NCBI RefSeq assembly: GCF_014648475.1
Contig: NZ_BMRE01000004.1
Location: forward strand, 222,324-286,323
Reading direction: 5' to 3'
DNA: 64,000 nt
Source: Lentzea flava
GTDB lineage: Bacteria; Actinomycetota; Actinomycetes; Mycobacteriales; Pseudonocardiaceae
In this document: positions 1 to 8,536 of the stretch, piece after piece
Layout: each line of letters begins with the position of its first letter
How positions within the stretch are numbered: position 1 is the stretch's first letter
Program-made: the position numbers and the translations under genes
The notes under the pieces: generated by a model
The model's input: the letters and a program-made list of their open reading frames with translations, nothing else
Told to the model about the DNA's origin: nothing
Database searches by the model: none

Positions 1-115
1 GGCTCTGAGCCTGGGTGCGGGACTCCCGGAACGCGGTCTGGATGGCGTTCGCCTGCTCCTGGGCCTGCTGAAGCCGCTGCTCGAAGTCAGCGAGGTACTG
101 GTGCGGATCGGTCAC
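1..115 (-). CDS. N-terminal fragment of a small coiled-coil protein, possibly YbaB/EbfC-like
   Basis: Only the first 38 codons lie in the window; the gene runs off the left edge. It starts at a GTG (113-115) and encodes a Gln/Ala-rich helical N-terminus containing YLADFEQRLQQAQEQA, with coiled-coil character. Small YbaB/EbfC-like proteins beginning this way are common next to type VII secretion genes in Pseudonocardiaceae, and the divergent neighbour resembles a type VII secretion-associated protein. The family assignment is an inference from a short fragment. It could equally be another small coiled-coil protein of a secretion locus. Confidence 0.35.
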   Translation of the reverse strand, partial: MTDPHQYLADFEQRLQQAQEQANAIQTAFRESRTQAQS

Positions 116-171
116 GACCGGATGATCCCATTCAGTCGTACTCTCCGCGCACTGTTCGGCACAATGCGTGC

Positions 172-729
172 ATGATCAAGCCGCTCGTGACGAGGGAGAT
201 GAGGGAACGCGCCAGGCGCGCTCCCAACAACTGGCTGCACGTTGTCGACCCCGCCCACGACAGCACCGGCGGCGTTCCCGCCGAGGCTGTGATCGGGCGG
301 TACCTCGTCGACGCTCGGGGTGAGATCACCGACCAGTACGTGCCGAACCCTCGGTATCAGCCGCGTGAGATCACCTTCGAGAACGACCTCGAATCGGCGA
401 TGTACCTCGTACAGCGTGGGTACGAGGAGAAGCAGACGCTCGTGGACGCGGTCCTGGCGGCCGACCTGGTGCTGCCCGCCGATCCGGCTCGCGAGCCGCG
501 CGGGCACCTGGTGATGCGCGGCGACATCGTGGATGTCTTCGCTTCGGAACAGGCCCGGCCACGGGACTGGCCGCCGTATTGGCATCGCTTTCGCGGGGTG
601 GAGCTTGCGGTCGTCGTCGATGCGCTGGAGCGGCCTGTCACGCTGCTGGTCACCGCGCAGGGTGGCGTCCAGTTCGAGATTCCGGGCGAGTTGCTCGTAG
701 AAGGGCTGCGCGCCGTAATTCTCGACTGA
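172..729 (+). CDS. Type VII secretion system-associated protein (probable)
   Basis: A 185-residue soluble protein with no signal peptide or membrane segment. The N-terminal stretch (EMRERARRAPNNWLHVVDPA, about residues 8-27), followed by a 'GRYLVDARGEI' strand and an 'NPRYQP' motif, matches what I remember of the actinobacterial 'type VII secretion system-associated protein' family. Function within secretion is unknown. The ATG at 172 has no convincing ribosome site, and a GTG at 187 is an alternative start. The partial gene to the left, transcribed divergently, and the EspG-like remnant near 15 kb suggest that type VII genes once covered more of this locus. The assignment rests on motif memory. 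Confidence 0.55.
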   Translation: MIKPLVTREMRERARRAPNNWLHVVDPAHDSTGGVPAEAVIGRYLVDARGEITDQYVPNPRYQPREITFENDLESAMYLVQRGYEEKQTLVDAVLAADLVLPADPAREPRGHLVMRGDIVDVFASEQARPRDWPPYWHRFRGVELAVVVDALERPVTLLVTAQGGVQFEIPGELLVEGLRAVILD

Positions 730-738
730 CTCGATCAG

Positions 739-3700
739 TCAGAGAAGTGGGGGCTCACCCAGTTTGGGCGGCTTTCGGTAGGCAGCTGATATCGGCAAGA
801 TTCCCTCACGTTCGAGATCCTCCACGGTGACAAGCGGACCGCTGACCACCTCGTCGAGCAGTTGGTCTTGCTCGGGTTCGAGCTGGACGCACATGTCAAG
901 CACGGCTAGGAGTTCCAGTAGTTCGTCGTCGAACTGGGCGGTCCACCGCTGCGGGTTGATGTCGTCCAGCTCGGACGTGCGCTTGCGGTGCCGGGGATCA
1001 CTCTGCCGATAGCTGAGCCACTTGCGGACGACCGGCATGCCACCTGTCGTGTAGTTCCACACGGCGCGACTGACCGGCCGGAAGCAGCCAGCCGTGTGAA
1101 ACAGCGTGTCCTCGCCAAGGATGAGGGTCTCCGTCGCCTCGTCCAGACGCGCCGAACTGGGAATTTCTCCCTCTCCTGACGGTACCGGCGAGACAGGTTG
1201 GGGCTTGGCGTCGTCCGGTATCCCCGCGGGGCGCCCAGCGGCCAGGTCCACCATCCGCTCGCCGAACGTGTGCAGCCAAATGACTCTGCGCCCGATCTCG
1301 ACGGCTCGTCGCCACAGCCGGGCGTCCATTGTGATCGGTACCCGGATGCCTGGCGTCTTCAACTGCTCGCGGAACCGTTTCGTGTAGCCGGGATGCGCGG
1401 TGATCGCGGCGATGTAAGCCAACAGGTTCTCGGCGCTGACCTGCATTCCGGTGAAGTGTCGCAAGGTTGTCAGCAGAGAGGGAGCCATGTTCGGGACGGT
1501 GCCTCGTGCGTCCCGGTACAGCGGTAACACTCGCCCACCACGGCTGTTGAAGCAGTGCATGTCAGGAACGTTGACTGTGAAATGCAGTGCGGTTCCCTCA
1601 CTGAAGACGTCGGCATGCTGCTCGGTCACGTAGACCTGTTGCGGGCCGCTTACCTGCCACAGTTCAGGTCTGGGAAAGTCGATCACCCGGCGATCGTGGA
1701 TCACCATCTGGCGATCGAAGCTGCGGAAGGTGAGGCGAACCAGCCGCGGAGTGAGCTCCGATTCAGTCGCGATGGAAGCTGCACCAGCAGGGACGCCGGG
1801 CTGCGGTCGAACGTGCTCGACAGTGGTTCGGTCCCGAGTTTCTTTGAACAGCACTGCCTTTTCCTGCTTGTCGGCCTGTACCAGGCGTGCCCATCGCTGC
1901 ATCAGTGTGTCGGCGTCGGGTGCGTACACCCAGTTCCGGTTGGGTTTCACGCCAGGTTGTTGCCACGGCAGCAGGTCTCCGAGTGCCGGATAGGTTGCCC
2001 AGGTGTCGTCGCTTGGCCGGAAGGCTGCCTGCCAGTCGGGAGAGCACCTCGACCACCCAGTGTCGAGATCCAGTTCCGCCAAAGCCTCGAACTTCTGCGC
2101 CTGCGTGCCCTCCAGCGCCCGATAATGCACTTTCGCAGGCACTTCAGGTTGCGGCTCGCCTGCGCGAACGAAGACGCCTATGCAGATCTTGTGCTGCGTG
2201 ATCGGGAAGATCCTTGTGTTGGTGTCGGCGCGGTGCTCCTCGGGGGACAGATCGATGATCCACCCTTCATCCGCTGTCTCCCGCAGATACCTGCGCATGC
2301 CTGCGTATGACTTCGAGGTGAGGTAGGCGCTGGGCGTGATCAACGCGACGACACCAGCGGGGTCGTTGGCTTCGAACGCTTTCCACGCCGACCACCGCCA
2401 GAAGTACGTCCACATGTTGCTCAGGTTGAACTCGTGGCGTCCTGCACCGGGAACGCGGAACTCGTCGAGCGAAGGTCTGTTCGAGGTGTCGACGAGCTTC
2501 TTGGGATCGCGGCGTCGCTCCAGCCACGGCGCGGCGCCGCGGGCGTTCTCGCGCCACGGCGGGTTGCCGATCACGACCATGACAGGCTTATTCCGCTTGT
2601 GGTGATTAGCCTTCTCCCTCGACTCCATCAGCACCTCATACAGCTGACCGAGGGGGAACGGTTGGGCGTAGGGGTCGTCAAGGGCATTGGTGAGGAAGCG
2701 TGGTTCGTCCTTCGGCAGCTCGACCTGGTACCGGTTCTTGAGCACGGCATGCAGCCGGAGCTCCGCGACGGCGAACGGCGCGGCCTGCAGTTCGAAACCC
2801 ACGAGCCGGTTGGCGAAGAGCTCGCGGAGGTGGGCGGCGGGAACGGCGTCGGTGTTGCGGATGCGGCGCAGGGTGTTGGCCGCACTTTCGAGTACCTCGG
2901 CCAGGAAGGTGCCTGCACCCATCGACGGATCCAGGACCGTCACGTCATCGGCTGCGAACCCACGCTTCTTCTTGAGTCGCTTCTTCAGGATCTGGTCGAC
3001 GAACGCGACCATCGACCTCGCGACCGGCGCAGGGGTGTAATAAGTGCCGCTCTGGCGCCGGAGCGCGGGATCGTAGTCTTCAAGGAAGGTTTCGTAGAGC
3101 CGCGCGTAGGTGTCGGCGTCACCGAGCTGGACGTGCGTCCAGTCGACGTTGCCGATGACCCGCACCAGCGAATCCACGATGTTGAGGTGACCCACCCACT
3201 TCGGGTTCGCGAGCATGGCGAGTGCCGCGCCGAGCAACGAATGCTTCTTGGCGAGCTGCTCGGCGATCGCCCACGGCGTACGGCCTTCGAAGTTGATCCC
3301 GTCGACGCGTGCCAGCAGCAGAGCGAACGTGACGGCCTGTGCGTAGGAGTCGGCGAAGTTGGCGTCGTTGTCCCGCCCGTCGGGGTTGGGGAAGAGAATG
3401 TCCCTCCACTCGCTCGCCAAGCCCGTGAACGGCTTACGGCCAGGCGTGGACTTCTCCTTCTGCAGGGTCTCCAGCACCTGGTCGCGGAGCAGCCTGCACA
3501 ACGGAGCGACCTCGGTGACGATCGCGCGGAGGCTTCTGGGTTCCGGCGGCCGCCAGAAGAGGAAGTCTCGTATCAGGCGTTCGAAGGCGTCCGGTGCGGT
3601 GAGCCGGCTTCCGGCCCTCGAGAGGTCGCCGTCCAGTCTCGCGACGCTGCCGACAAGTACGCCTTTCTCGTAGCGAGCGAACGAACTACCGTCCGTGTAG

Positions 3701-4071
3701 ATCAGATTCGGTAACGCCTTCAGCTTCTCCCACTGCTCACGGTCGTGTTTGTGTGGACGCCATGTGCTCGTTTCCGGCGTTCCCTTGCCCGGCGCTTTGA
3801 GCTCGACATAGCCCGCACGGCCACTCGGCACGTCGACGGCGATGTCGGGCCGCGAGTGCAGCTCGGTGATGGTGACCTCGTCGTGCACGTGGACACGCAG
3901 ACCGACGACATCACCGAGGCGTTCGAACAGCTTGCTGACGGGCAGCCGGAGGCGATCTTCGTTGCGGCCGTGGCCCCGCATTCGAGGCAGGAGAGCCGAT
4001 CCGTACGCGGACACGGCGGATGCGAACTCGTCGGTGTCGAGGGGAGGCCTGCGTCGTTCCGGTCGCCCCAT
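739..4071 (-). CDS. Type ISP-related restriction-modification enzyme: nuclease-methyltransferase fusion
   Basis: A 1110-residue protein. Near the N-terminus D76 and E90-x-K92 (RPDIAVD, YVELKAPGKG) form a PD-(D/E)xK nuclease-like site. A gamma-type N6-adenine methyltransferase core follows: motif X region at about 341-355 (SGTYYTPAPV), SAM motif I DPSMGAGTFL at 381-390, and catalytic NPPW at 503-506. The C-terminal third carries a recognition region and the type ISP-like end (VWNYTTGGMPVVRKWL). No helicase Walker motifs are visible, whereas classical type ISP enzymes (LlaGI, LlaBIII) have an SF2 motor. It therefore resembles a motorless single-chain enzyme that would methylate and cut near its site. 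The ATG at 4071 is preceded by GAGGAG. It lies downstream of the type I operon on the same strand, separated by about 660 bp and its own promoter. Confidence 0.8.
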   Translation of the reverse strand: MGRPERRRPPLDTDEFASAVSAYGSALLPRMRGHGRNEDRLRLPVSKLFERLGDVVGLRVHVHDEVTITELHSRPDIAVDVPSGRAGYVELKAPGKGTPETSTWRPHKHDREQWEKLKALPNLIYTDGSSFARYEKGVLVGSVARLDGDLSRAGSRLTAPDAFERLIRDFLFWRPPEPRSLRAIVTEVAPLCRLLRDQVLETLQKEKSTPGRKPFTGLASEWRDILFPNPDGRDNDANFADSYAQAVTFALLLARVDGINFEGRTPWAIAEQLAKKHSLLGAALAMLANPKWVGHLNIVDSLVRVIGNVDWTHVQLGDADTYARLYETFLEDYDPALRRQSGTYYTPAPVARSMVAFVDQILKKRLKKKRGFAADDVTVLDPSMGAGTFLAEVLESAANTLRRIRNTDAVPAAHLRELFANRLVGFELQAAPFAVAELRLHAVLKNRYQVELPKDEPRFLTNALDDPYAQPFPLGQLYEVLMESREKANHHKRNKPVMVVIGNPPWRENARGAAPWLERRRDPKKLVDTSNRPSLDEFRVPGAGRHEFNLSNMWTYFWRWSAWKAFEANDPAGVVALITPSAYLTSKSYAGMRRYLRETADEGWIIDLSPEEHRADTNTRIFPITQHKICIGVFVRAGEPQPEVPAKVHYRALEGTQAQKFEALAELDLDTGWSRCSPDWQAAFRPSDDTWATYPALGDLLPWQQPGVKPNRNWVYAPDADTLMQRWARLVQADKQEKAVLFKETRDRTTVEHVRPQPGVPAGAASIATESELTPRLVRLTFRSFDRQMVIHDRRVIDFPRPELWQVSGPQQVYVTEQHADVFSEGTALHFTVNVPDMHCFNSRGGRVLPLYRDARGTVPNMAPSLLTTLRHFTGMQVSAENLLAYIAAITAHPGYTKRFREQLKTPGIRVPITMDARLWRRAVEIGRRVIWLHTFGERMVDLAAGRPAGIPDDAKPQPVSPVPSGEGEIPSSARLDEATETLILGEDTLFHTAGCFRPVSRAVWNYTTGGMPVVRKWLSYRQSDPRHRKRTSELDDINPQRWTAQFDDELLELLAVLDMCVQLEPEQDQLLDEVVSGPLVTVEDLEREGILPISAAYRKPPKLGEPPLL

Positions 4072-4102
4072 CGCGTCTCCTCGGCTGAAGTCGATCCTTT
4101 CG

Positions 4103-4132
4103 AGATTCGTTCCGAGACGGTGTGCAAGTCAA
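4103..4132 (-). promoter_or_regulatory. Candidate promoter of the type ISP-related gene
   Basis: Read on the minus strand, a TTGACT -35 element (4127-4132) and a GAATCT -10 element (4103-4108) are separated by 18 bp, 32 bp upstream of the ATG. The surrounding 150 bp are markedly more AT-rich than the genes on either side, as expected for a promoter region. Prediction only. Confidence 0.4.
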
Positions 4133-4734
4133 GCAATAAATGGTGTAGATTGCCCGGTCATTCGAATGGCGCAGGTTCTCTCGCCATAATTAACTCACGT
4201 GGACCAATCTGGCTGTTTTGATCATTGCTGATTATGGGCTGAACGGGTCCATTGCTCACTCGTTCAGGGGCATACGGCTTTCTAATGATTCAGCCAGGTT
4301 GGCGGCCCTATGTTGGTTCATCGAAGTTGAGCGGGCTGTAGAAGGACTTGCGGCCGGGTGGCGCGGCGGAGCGCCGAGTGATGTTCGTGCACCAACAGCG
4401 CTACGCCGACGCACTCGGTCTTCCGGTCGTACTGCACCTCGTCGGTGGTACTGCGGTGCTTGCCTGGCACAGGTACCGGCGACGGGCCGAGGTCACAAGT
4501 GGTTGGTCCACTATGGATTGTCCGGCGTGCGGGTGAGGTAGGTATGCCGTGCGCCACGCCCACGTTCTGGCGACCGGTATCGGTCGCAGATCGCGGACAG
4601 CGATGGCAGGCCAGGTTTGGGTTTCCCATCACGATGCCGAACTCGATGTTGCCGCGTTCAGCATTCCGAGAGAAGCTGGTGCTGGCCACCGGCAGGATGT
4701 GGTGGTCGAGGGCGAGAATCCTTGCCCAACGCTG
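4133..4734. other. Gene-free interval between the two restriction loci
   Basis: About 600 bp without a convincing gene. The right part has only short frames with mixed codon use, for example a 53-codon frame at 4378-4536 (+) and a 123-codon frame at 4318-4689 (-); neither has a ribosome site nor a recognisable motif. The left part (about 4130-4300) is AT-rich. It may be the scar of a deleted gene in the restriction island, but I could not identify a parent. Confidence 0.4.
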
Positions 4735-5457
4735 TCATGTCCACTGCTCGTCCGCGAGCGGTGCTTCATTCAGCTGGTCACGGAGGCTCCGCCAGTCGGG
4801 CATGAACCGATCCATGAGCTTGGTGAAGCGCGGGCCGTGGTTGCGTTCCAGGTGATGCGTCATCTCATGGAGCACGACGTACTCCAAGCAGTCTGGATGC
4901 TTCTTCGCGAGTTCGACGTTGAACCAGATGTGTCCGGTTTCGCGATTGCATGAACCCCACTTGGTCTTCATGCGCCTGAGCGTCCATCGCGGCACCGACA
5001 CCTCCAGGATCGGCTCCCACTTTGCAATGAGGTTCGGGATCGCTTGTCGGAGCTGCTCCCGGTACCACCGATCGAGCAGTTCACGTCGTCGCTCGGCTGT
5101 CGTGCCGGCGGGGACGTACAGCAGCAGACGTTCGCCGTCCACCTCGAAGTGCGCTCGCCCTGGGCGCTCAACGACCTTCATACGGCGGCGAACTCCCCAC
5201 ACGTAGTGGGACTCACCAGTGACCATCTCTCGCTCAGACTGGCGTGCGGCTGAGCGGAGTTGATCGCGCCGCTGCTTGATCCACGGCAGTCGTCGGATCA
5301 CGGCCAACCGAACGTGCTCGTCGTCGAGCTTGCGTGGAGCCGCGACCCGGACCCGCCCGAGTGGTGGATAGACACCGATGTGCAGGTTCTTGATGTCCTT
5401 GTAGATGACATCGACATCGATGCCGAGGATCGTCAGGGACGCGCTAGCGGTACTCAT
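4735..5457 (-). CDS. YgjP-like zinc metallopeptidase (DUF45/M48-like) of the type I restriction operon
   Basis: A 240-residue protein, starting at the ATG of MSTASASLTI, with the SprT/YgjP-type zinc site HEMTH at 197-201, a further His at 207 (HHLERNHGPRF) and the family motif KTKWGSC at about 164-170. It overlaps the end of hsdR by 14 bp, which suggests translational coupling. Genes of this family commonly sit at the 3' end of type I restriction operons. Its role there is not established; controlled proteolysis of HsdR is one possibility, by analogy with ClpXP control of EcoKI. Family assignment is firm from the motifs, function is not. Confidence 0.85.
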   Translation of the reverse strand: MSTASASLTILGIDVDVIYKDIKNLHIGVYPPLGRVRVAAPRKLDDEHVRLAVIRRLPWIKQRRDQLRSAARQSEREMVTGESHYVWGVRRRMKVVERPGRAHFEVDGERLLLYVPAGTTAERRRELLDRWYREQLRQAIPNLIAKWEPILEVSVPRWTLRRMKTKWGSCNRETGHIWFNVELAKKHPDCLEYVVLHEMTHHLERNHGPRFTKLMDRFMPDWRSLRDQLNEAPLADEQWT

Positions 5458-8400
5458 GGCGAGCCCGTACCAGTTCGAACAGTTCATCGAGCCGGTCGAA
5501 GTCCTCAGGCAGCGCCCGAGCGATTGCGCGCTTGACCTTCTTCTCCTTGATCGGGTTGCCCACCCACGAATCCGGCTTCGTGTGGCGGATCGTCGTGTCG
5601 ATCTCAACAGCGATCTCGGTTGACGGCCAGAAGAAGTCGATCAGGGCGCGGCGAGCTCCGTTGCTGGCCCACTCCGGGTACTCGGTGTCGGATTCGCCTT
5701 TGCCGAGCTTGATCGCGTGCTCAAGCAGCTTCGAGAGGTAGTCCTTGTAGTCCAGCGCTCCCTGACGACGCTCTTCGAGGATGGCATCAAGCAGCTCGGA
5801 CATCTTGTCGTAGTACTTGGGATTCATCGCGCGCTCGTCGATGATCACCTTGCGCATGTTATTGGTGATCGTCTCGGCTACGGCTTCGGGGTCTTTCCGG
5901 ATTCCCGTAGGGAGTTTGTCTAGCGCACCTGCACCCATCTGCACAATCAGTTGGATCAGCCCGGCTTCCTGGAAGTCGGACACCACCTCGGAGGGCTTTG
6001 CACTGATGTAGGTGTCAAGCAGGTGGCGCATGCCGGCCTCATACTGCTTAAAGTCGACGTTCTCGCCGGCACCGAGCTTGACCTCGTCGCGCACGTTGGC
6101 ATAGTGGGCGATCTCGTTCTTGATCGCTGCGGCTTCGGTATCGCTGTAGCCGGCGGCGTTCATCTCGTTGGCAACGTTGGCGTACGCGCGTGTCACGGCT
6201 GCGACAGCCTTGTACAACGCGACTCGCTTGTGCTCGTTGGCCTTAATCTGCTCGACGTTGCCCTGCTCGCGCGCACAGAAGTACTGCTGGTACTGCAGAG
6301 TGTTCTTCGGCGGCTCTACCGGCTCACACAGCGCACGGATCTTCTCCAGAGCCTCGTCGAGATCTTCACGAGCCTTCTCGATCCGGTCTGACAGGAGTCC
6401 CTCGATGTCCTTCCTCTCGTAGCCTTCCAGGGCGCCGCCGGTGTAGTCGGTAATGGCGGATTCAAGGGAGTTGAACAGGTCCCGGTAGTCGACGATGTAA
6501 CCGTAGTCCTTGTCATCGCCGTCGAGGCGGTTGACCCGGCAGATCGCCTGGAACAGACCGTGGTCCTGCATCTTCTTGTCGATGTACAGGTAAGTTGCGC
6601 TTGGAGCGTCGAAGCCGGTCAGGAGCTTGTCGACGACGATGAGCAAGCGCATCTGACCGGGGTGGTTGATGAAACGATCCTTGACGTCCTTCTCGAACTG
6701 CTCGACCTTGGTCATCGCCTTGTCAGCGGGTTCGTTGAAGTGGTCGGCGAGCATCTGCCGGTAGATCTCGTACTGGCGCAGCCTCTCAGTGGCGCCGTGG
6801 CCGGAGTCTTCCTTGGCGATGTCGCCCGCTTGCGGCGTGTACGACGTGACGATGGCACACTTGCCCTTGAACCCGGCCTGCGTGAACAGCTCGTAGAACT
6901 TGCACGCCTGGTAGATGCTTGAGCTAACCAAGATCGCATTGCCGCGGCCATCGGCCAAGCGCGGCTTGATCTCCATGTCGAGCAGGATGTCGTTGACGAT
7001 CTGCCGTGCGCGAGGCTCCGAGCTGACGACCTTCTGCATGGTGCCCCAGCGCTTCTTGAGCTCAGCGCGAGACAGGTCGGTCATGCCTTTCGTCTTGGCC
7101 TCGAACCACTTGTCGACCTTCTCGGGCGAGGTCAGCTCCTGGTCGATATTGCGTGCCTCGTAGCGCAGGTCCAGGACGACGCCGTCGGCCACACCCTCAT
7201 CGAACTTATAGGTATGAATGAAGCTGCCGAACTTTTCGATCGTGGTGGCCTTGTCGGCCTTGAGCAGGGGCGTGCCGGTGAAGCCGATGAACATGGCGCC
7301 CGGCATGAGCAACTTCATGGCGTCGTGCATCTTGCCCGACTGGGTGCGGTGAGCCTCATCGACGAAGACGAAGAGGTTGCCTTTGGCACGGAAGTCCTTG
7401 GGGATGGTCGCGTTCAGCTCGCGGATGAACTCGCTCTCGGTCTGGTCGCGAGCCGACTCGTCTTCCGAGCCACGGAACTTGTGGACCAGCGAGCAGACCA
7501 GCCACTCTTCGTTCGTGTTGAGGGTGGTCAGTAGATCGGCGCCGCTCTTGGTGCGGTAGATCGACTCGTTGACACCGCGGAAGACCTTTTCGATCTGCTC
7601 GTCCAATTCGGTGCGGTCGGTGATGAGCAGCACGCGGCCATCAGGCTGGTGCTCGCGAATCCACTTGGCCAACCACACCATCGTCAGCGACTTGCCAGAG
7701 CCCTGCGTATGCCAAATGATGCCGCCCTCGCGCTTGGCGATGCGCTCTTGGGCTGCCTTGACGCCGAAGTACTGGTTGTGTCGACACGTCTTCTTCTGCC
7801 CCGCATCGAAGACCATGAAGTCGTGAACCAGCTCAAGCAGACGCTCTTTCGAACAGAGTTGAGTCAAGGAACGATCGAGTGGGCCCAGGTCGGCGACGTC
7901 AGACGGCTCGCGCCACGCCAGCCAGTACTTCTCCGGTGTGTCGATGACGCTGTAGCGCAGCCCTTCCACGTCGTTGCCGGCCATCACAAGCTGCACTGTG
8001 GTGAAGAACGGCCGGATGAACTCGGGCCGCTGGTTCCCGTAGCTCTGCCGAATGCCCTCGGAGACGGCGACCTTCGAGCGCTTCAGCTCGATCGTCCCTA
8101 GGGCAATGCCGTTGACGTACAGCACGATGTCTGGGCGCTTGGTGTGCTGGCCCAGCACCGTCACTTCTTCGGCCAGGGCGAAGTGATTGGCCTCTGGGCA
8201 CGCCCAGTCAACAAGCCACACAGTCTCCGTCGGCTCGCCCACACCAGGCTTGACCTTCACGCCATAGCGCAGCAATCCGTAGACGTCGCGGTTCGCCTCG
8301 TACAGGTCGCGACCACCACCGAGCGAAGCGTCGCTCTTCAGCTTGTCGACCGCTTTGTTGATGAGGTTCTTGCTGTAGCCACGGGCTCGGAGGTTCTGTG

Positions 8401-8536
8401 CAAGCAGCCCCACCTCGATGTTTGAGTTACCTTCGCGGTACTCCCAGTTGCCGATGTACATATAGCCGAGCTGCTCGCGGAATAGGTTAACGACGCGATC
8501 TTGAGCCTTGCGCTCGGGCTGCCCGACGTTGCTCAT
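5444..8536 (-). CDS. hsdR: Type I restriction endonuclease, motor and nuclease subunit R
   Basis: A 1030-residue translocase/nuclease subunit. The N-terminal PD-(D/E)xK site is D136 with E150-x-K152 (RPDIVLYV, GTIELKRS). The SF2 helicase follows with Walker A HTQGSGKS at 276-283, DEAH at 393-396 and motif III GFTGTPLL. The C-terminal part is helical, as expected for assembly with the HsdM/HsdS methylase. Family members cut DNA away from unmethylated sites after ATP-driven translocation. Its ATG overlaps the hsdS stop codon by 4 bp (ATGA). All key motifs are intact, so the enzyme is predicted to be active. Confidence 0.95.
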   Translation of the reverse strand: MSNVGQPERKAQDRVVNLFREQLGYMYIGNWEYREGNSNIEVGLLAQNLRARGYSKNLINKAVDKLKSDASLGGGRDLYEANRDVYGLLRYGVKVKPGVGEPTETVWLVDWACPEANHFALAEEVTVLGQHTKRPDIVLYVNGIALGTIELKRSKVAVSEGIRQSYGNQRPEFIRPFFTTVQLVMAGNDVEGLRYSVIDTPEKYWLAWREPSDVADLGPLDRSLTQLCSKERLLELVHDFMVFDAGQKKTCRHNQYFGVKAAQERIAKREGGIIWHTQGSGKSLTMVWLAKWIREHQPDGRVLLITDRTELDEQIEKVFRGVNESIYRTKSGADLLTTLNTNEEWLVCSLVHKFRGSEDESARDQTESEFIRELNATIPKDFRAKGNLFVFVDEAHRTQSGKMHDAMKLLMPGAMFIGFTGTPLLKADKATTIEKFGSFIHTYKFDEGVADGVVLDLRYEARNIDQELTSPEKVDKWFEAKTKGMTDLSRAELKKRWGTMQKVVSSEPRARQIVNDILLDMEIKPRLADGRGNAILVSSSIYQACKFYELFTQAGFKGKCAIVTSYTPQAGDIAKEDSGHGATERLRQYEIYRQMLADHFNEPADKAMTKVEQFEKDVKDRFINHPGQMRLLIVVDKLLTGFDAPSATYLYIDKKMQDHGLFQAICRVNRLDGDDKDYGYIVDYRDLFNSLESAITDYTGGALEGYERKDIEGLLSDRIEKAREDLDEALEKIRALCEPVEPPKNTLQYQQYFCAREQGNVEQIKANEHKRVALYKAVAAVTRAYANVANEMNAAGYSDTEAAAIKNEIAHYANVRDEVKLGAGENVDFKQYEAGMRHLLDTYISAKPSEVVSDFQEAGLIQLIVQMGAGALDKLPTGIRKDPEAVAETITNNMRKVIIDERAMNPKYYDKMSELLDAILEERRQGALDYKDYLSKLLEHAIKLGKGESDTEYPEWASNGARRALIDFFWPSTEIAVEIDTTIRHTKPDSWVGNPIKEKKVKRAIARALPEDFDRLDELFELVRARHEYR

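Noticed and set aside
2434..3714. A 426-codon open frame on the plus strand opposite the type ISP-like gene
   Set aside because: It is the mirror of a GC-rich coding gene: no ribosome site, no domain, and Arg/Val/Gly-rich composition typical of antisense frames.
4378..4536. A 53-codon frame ending in a C-x2-C motif between the restriction loci
   Set aside because: It has mixed third-position bases, no ribosome site and no recognised family; it is too short to call.
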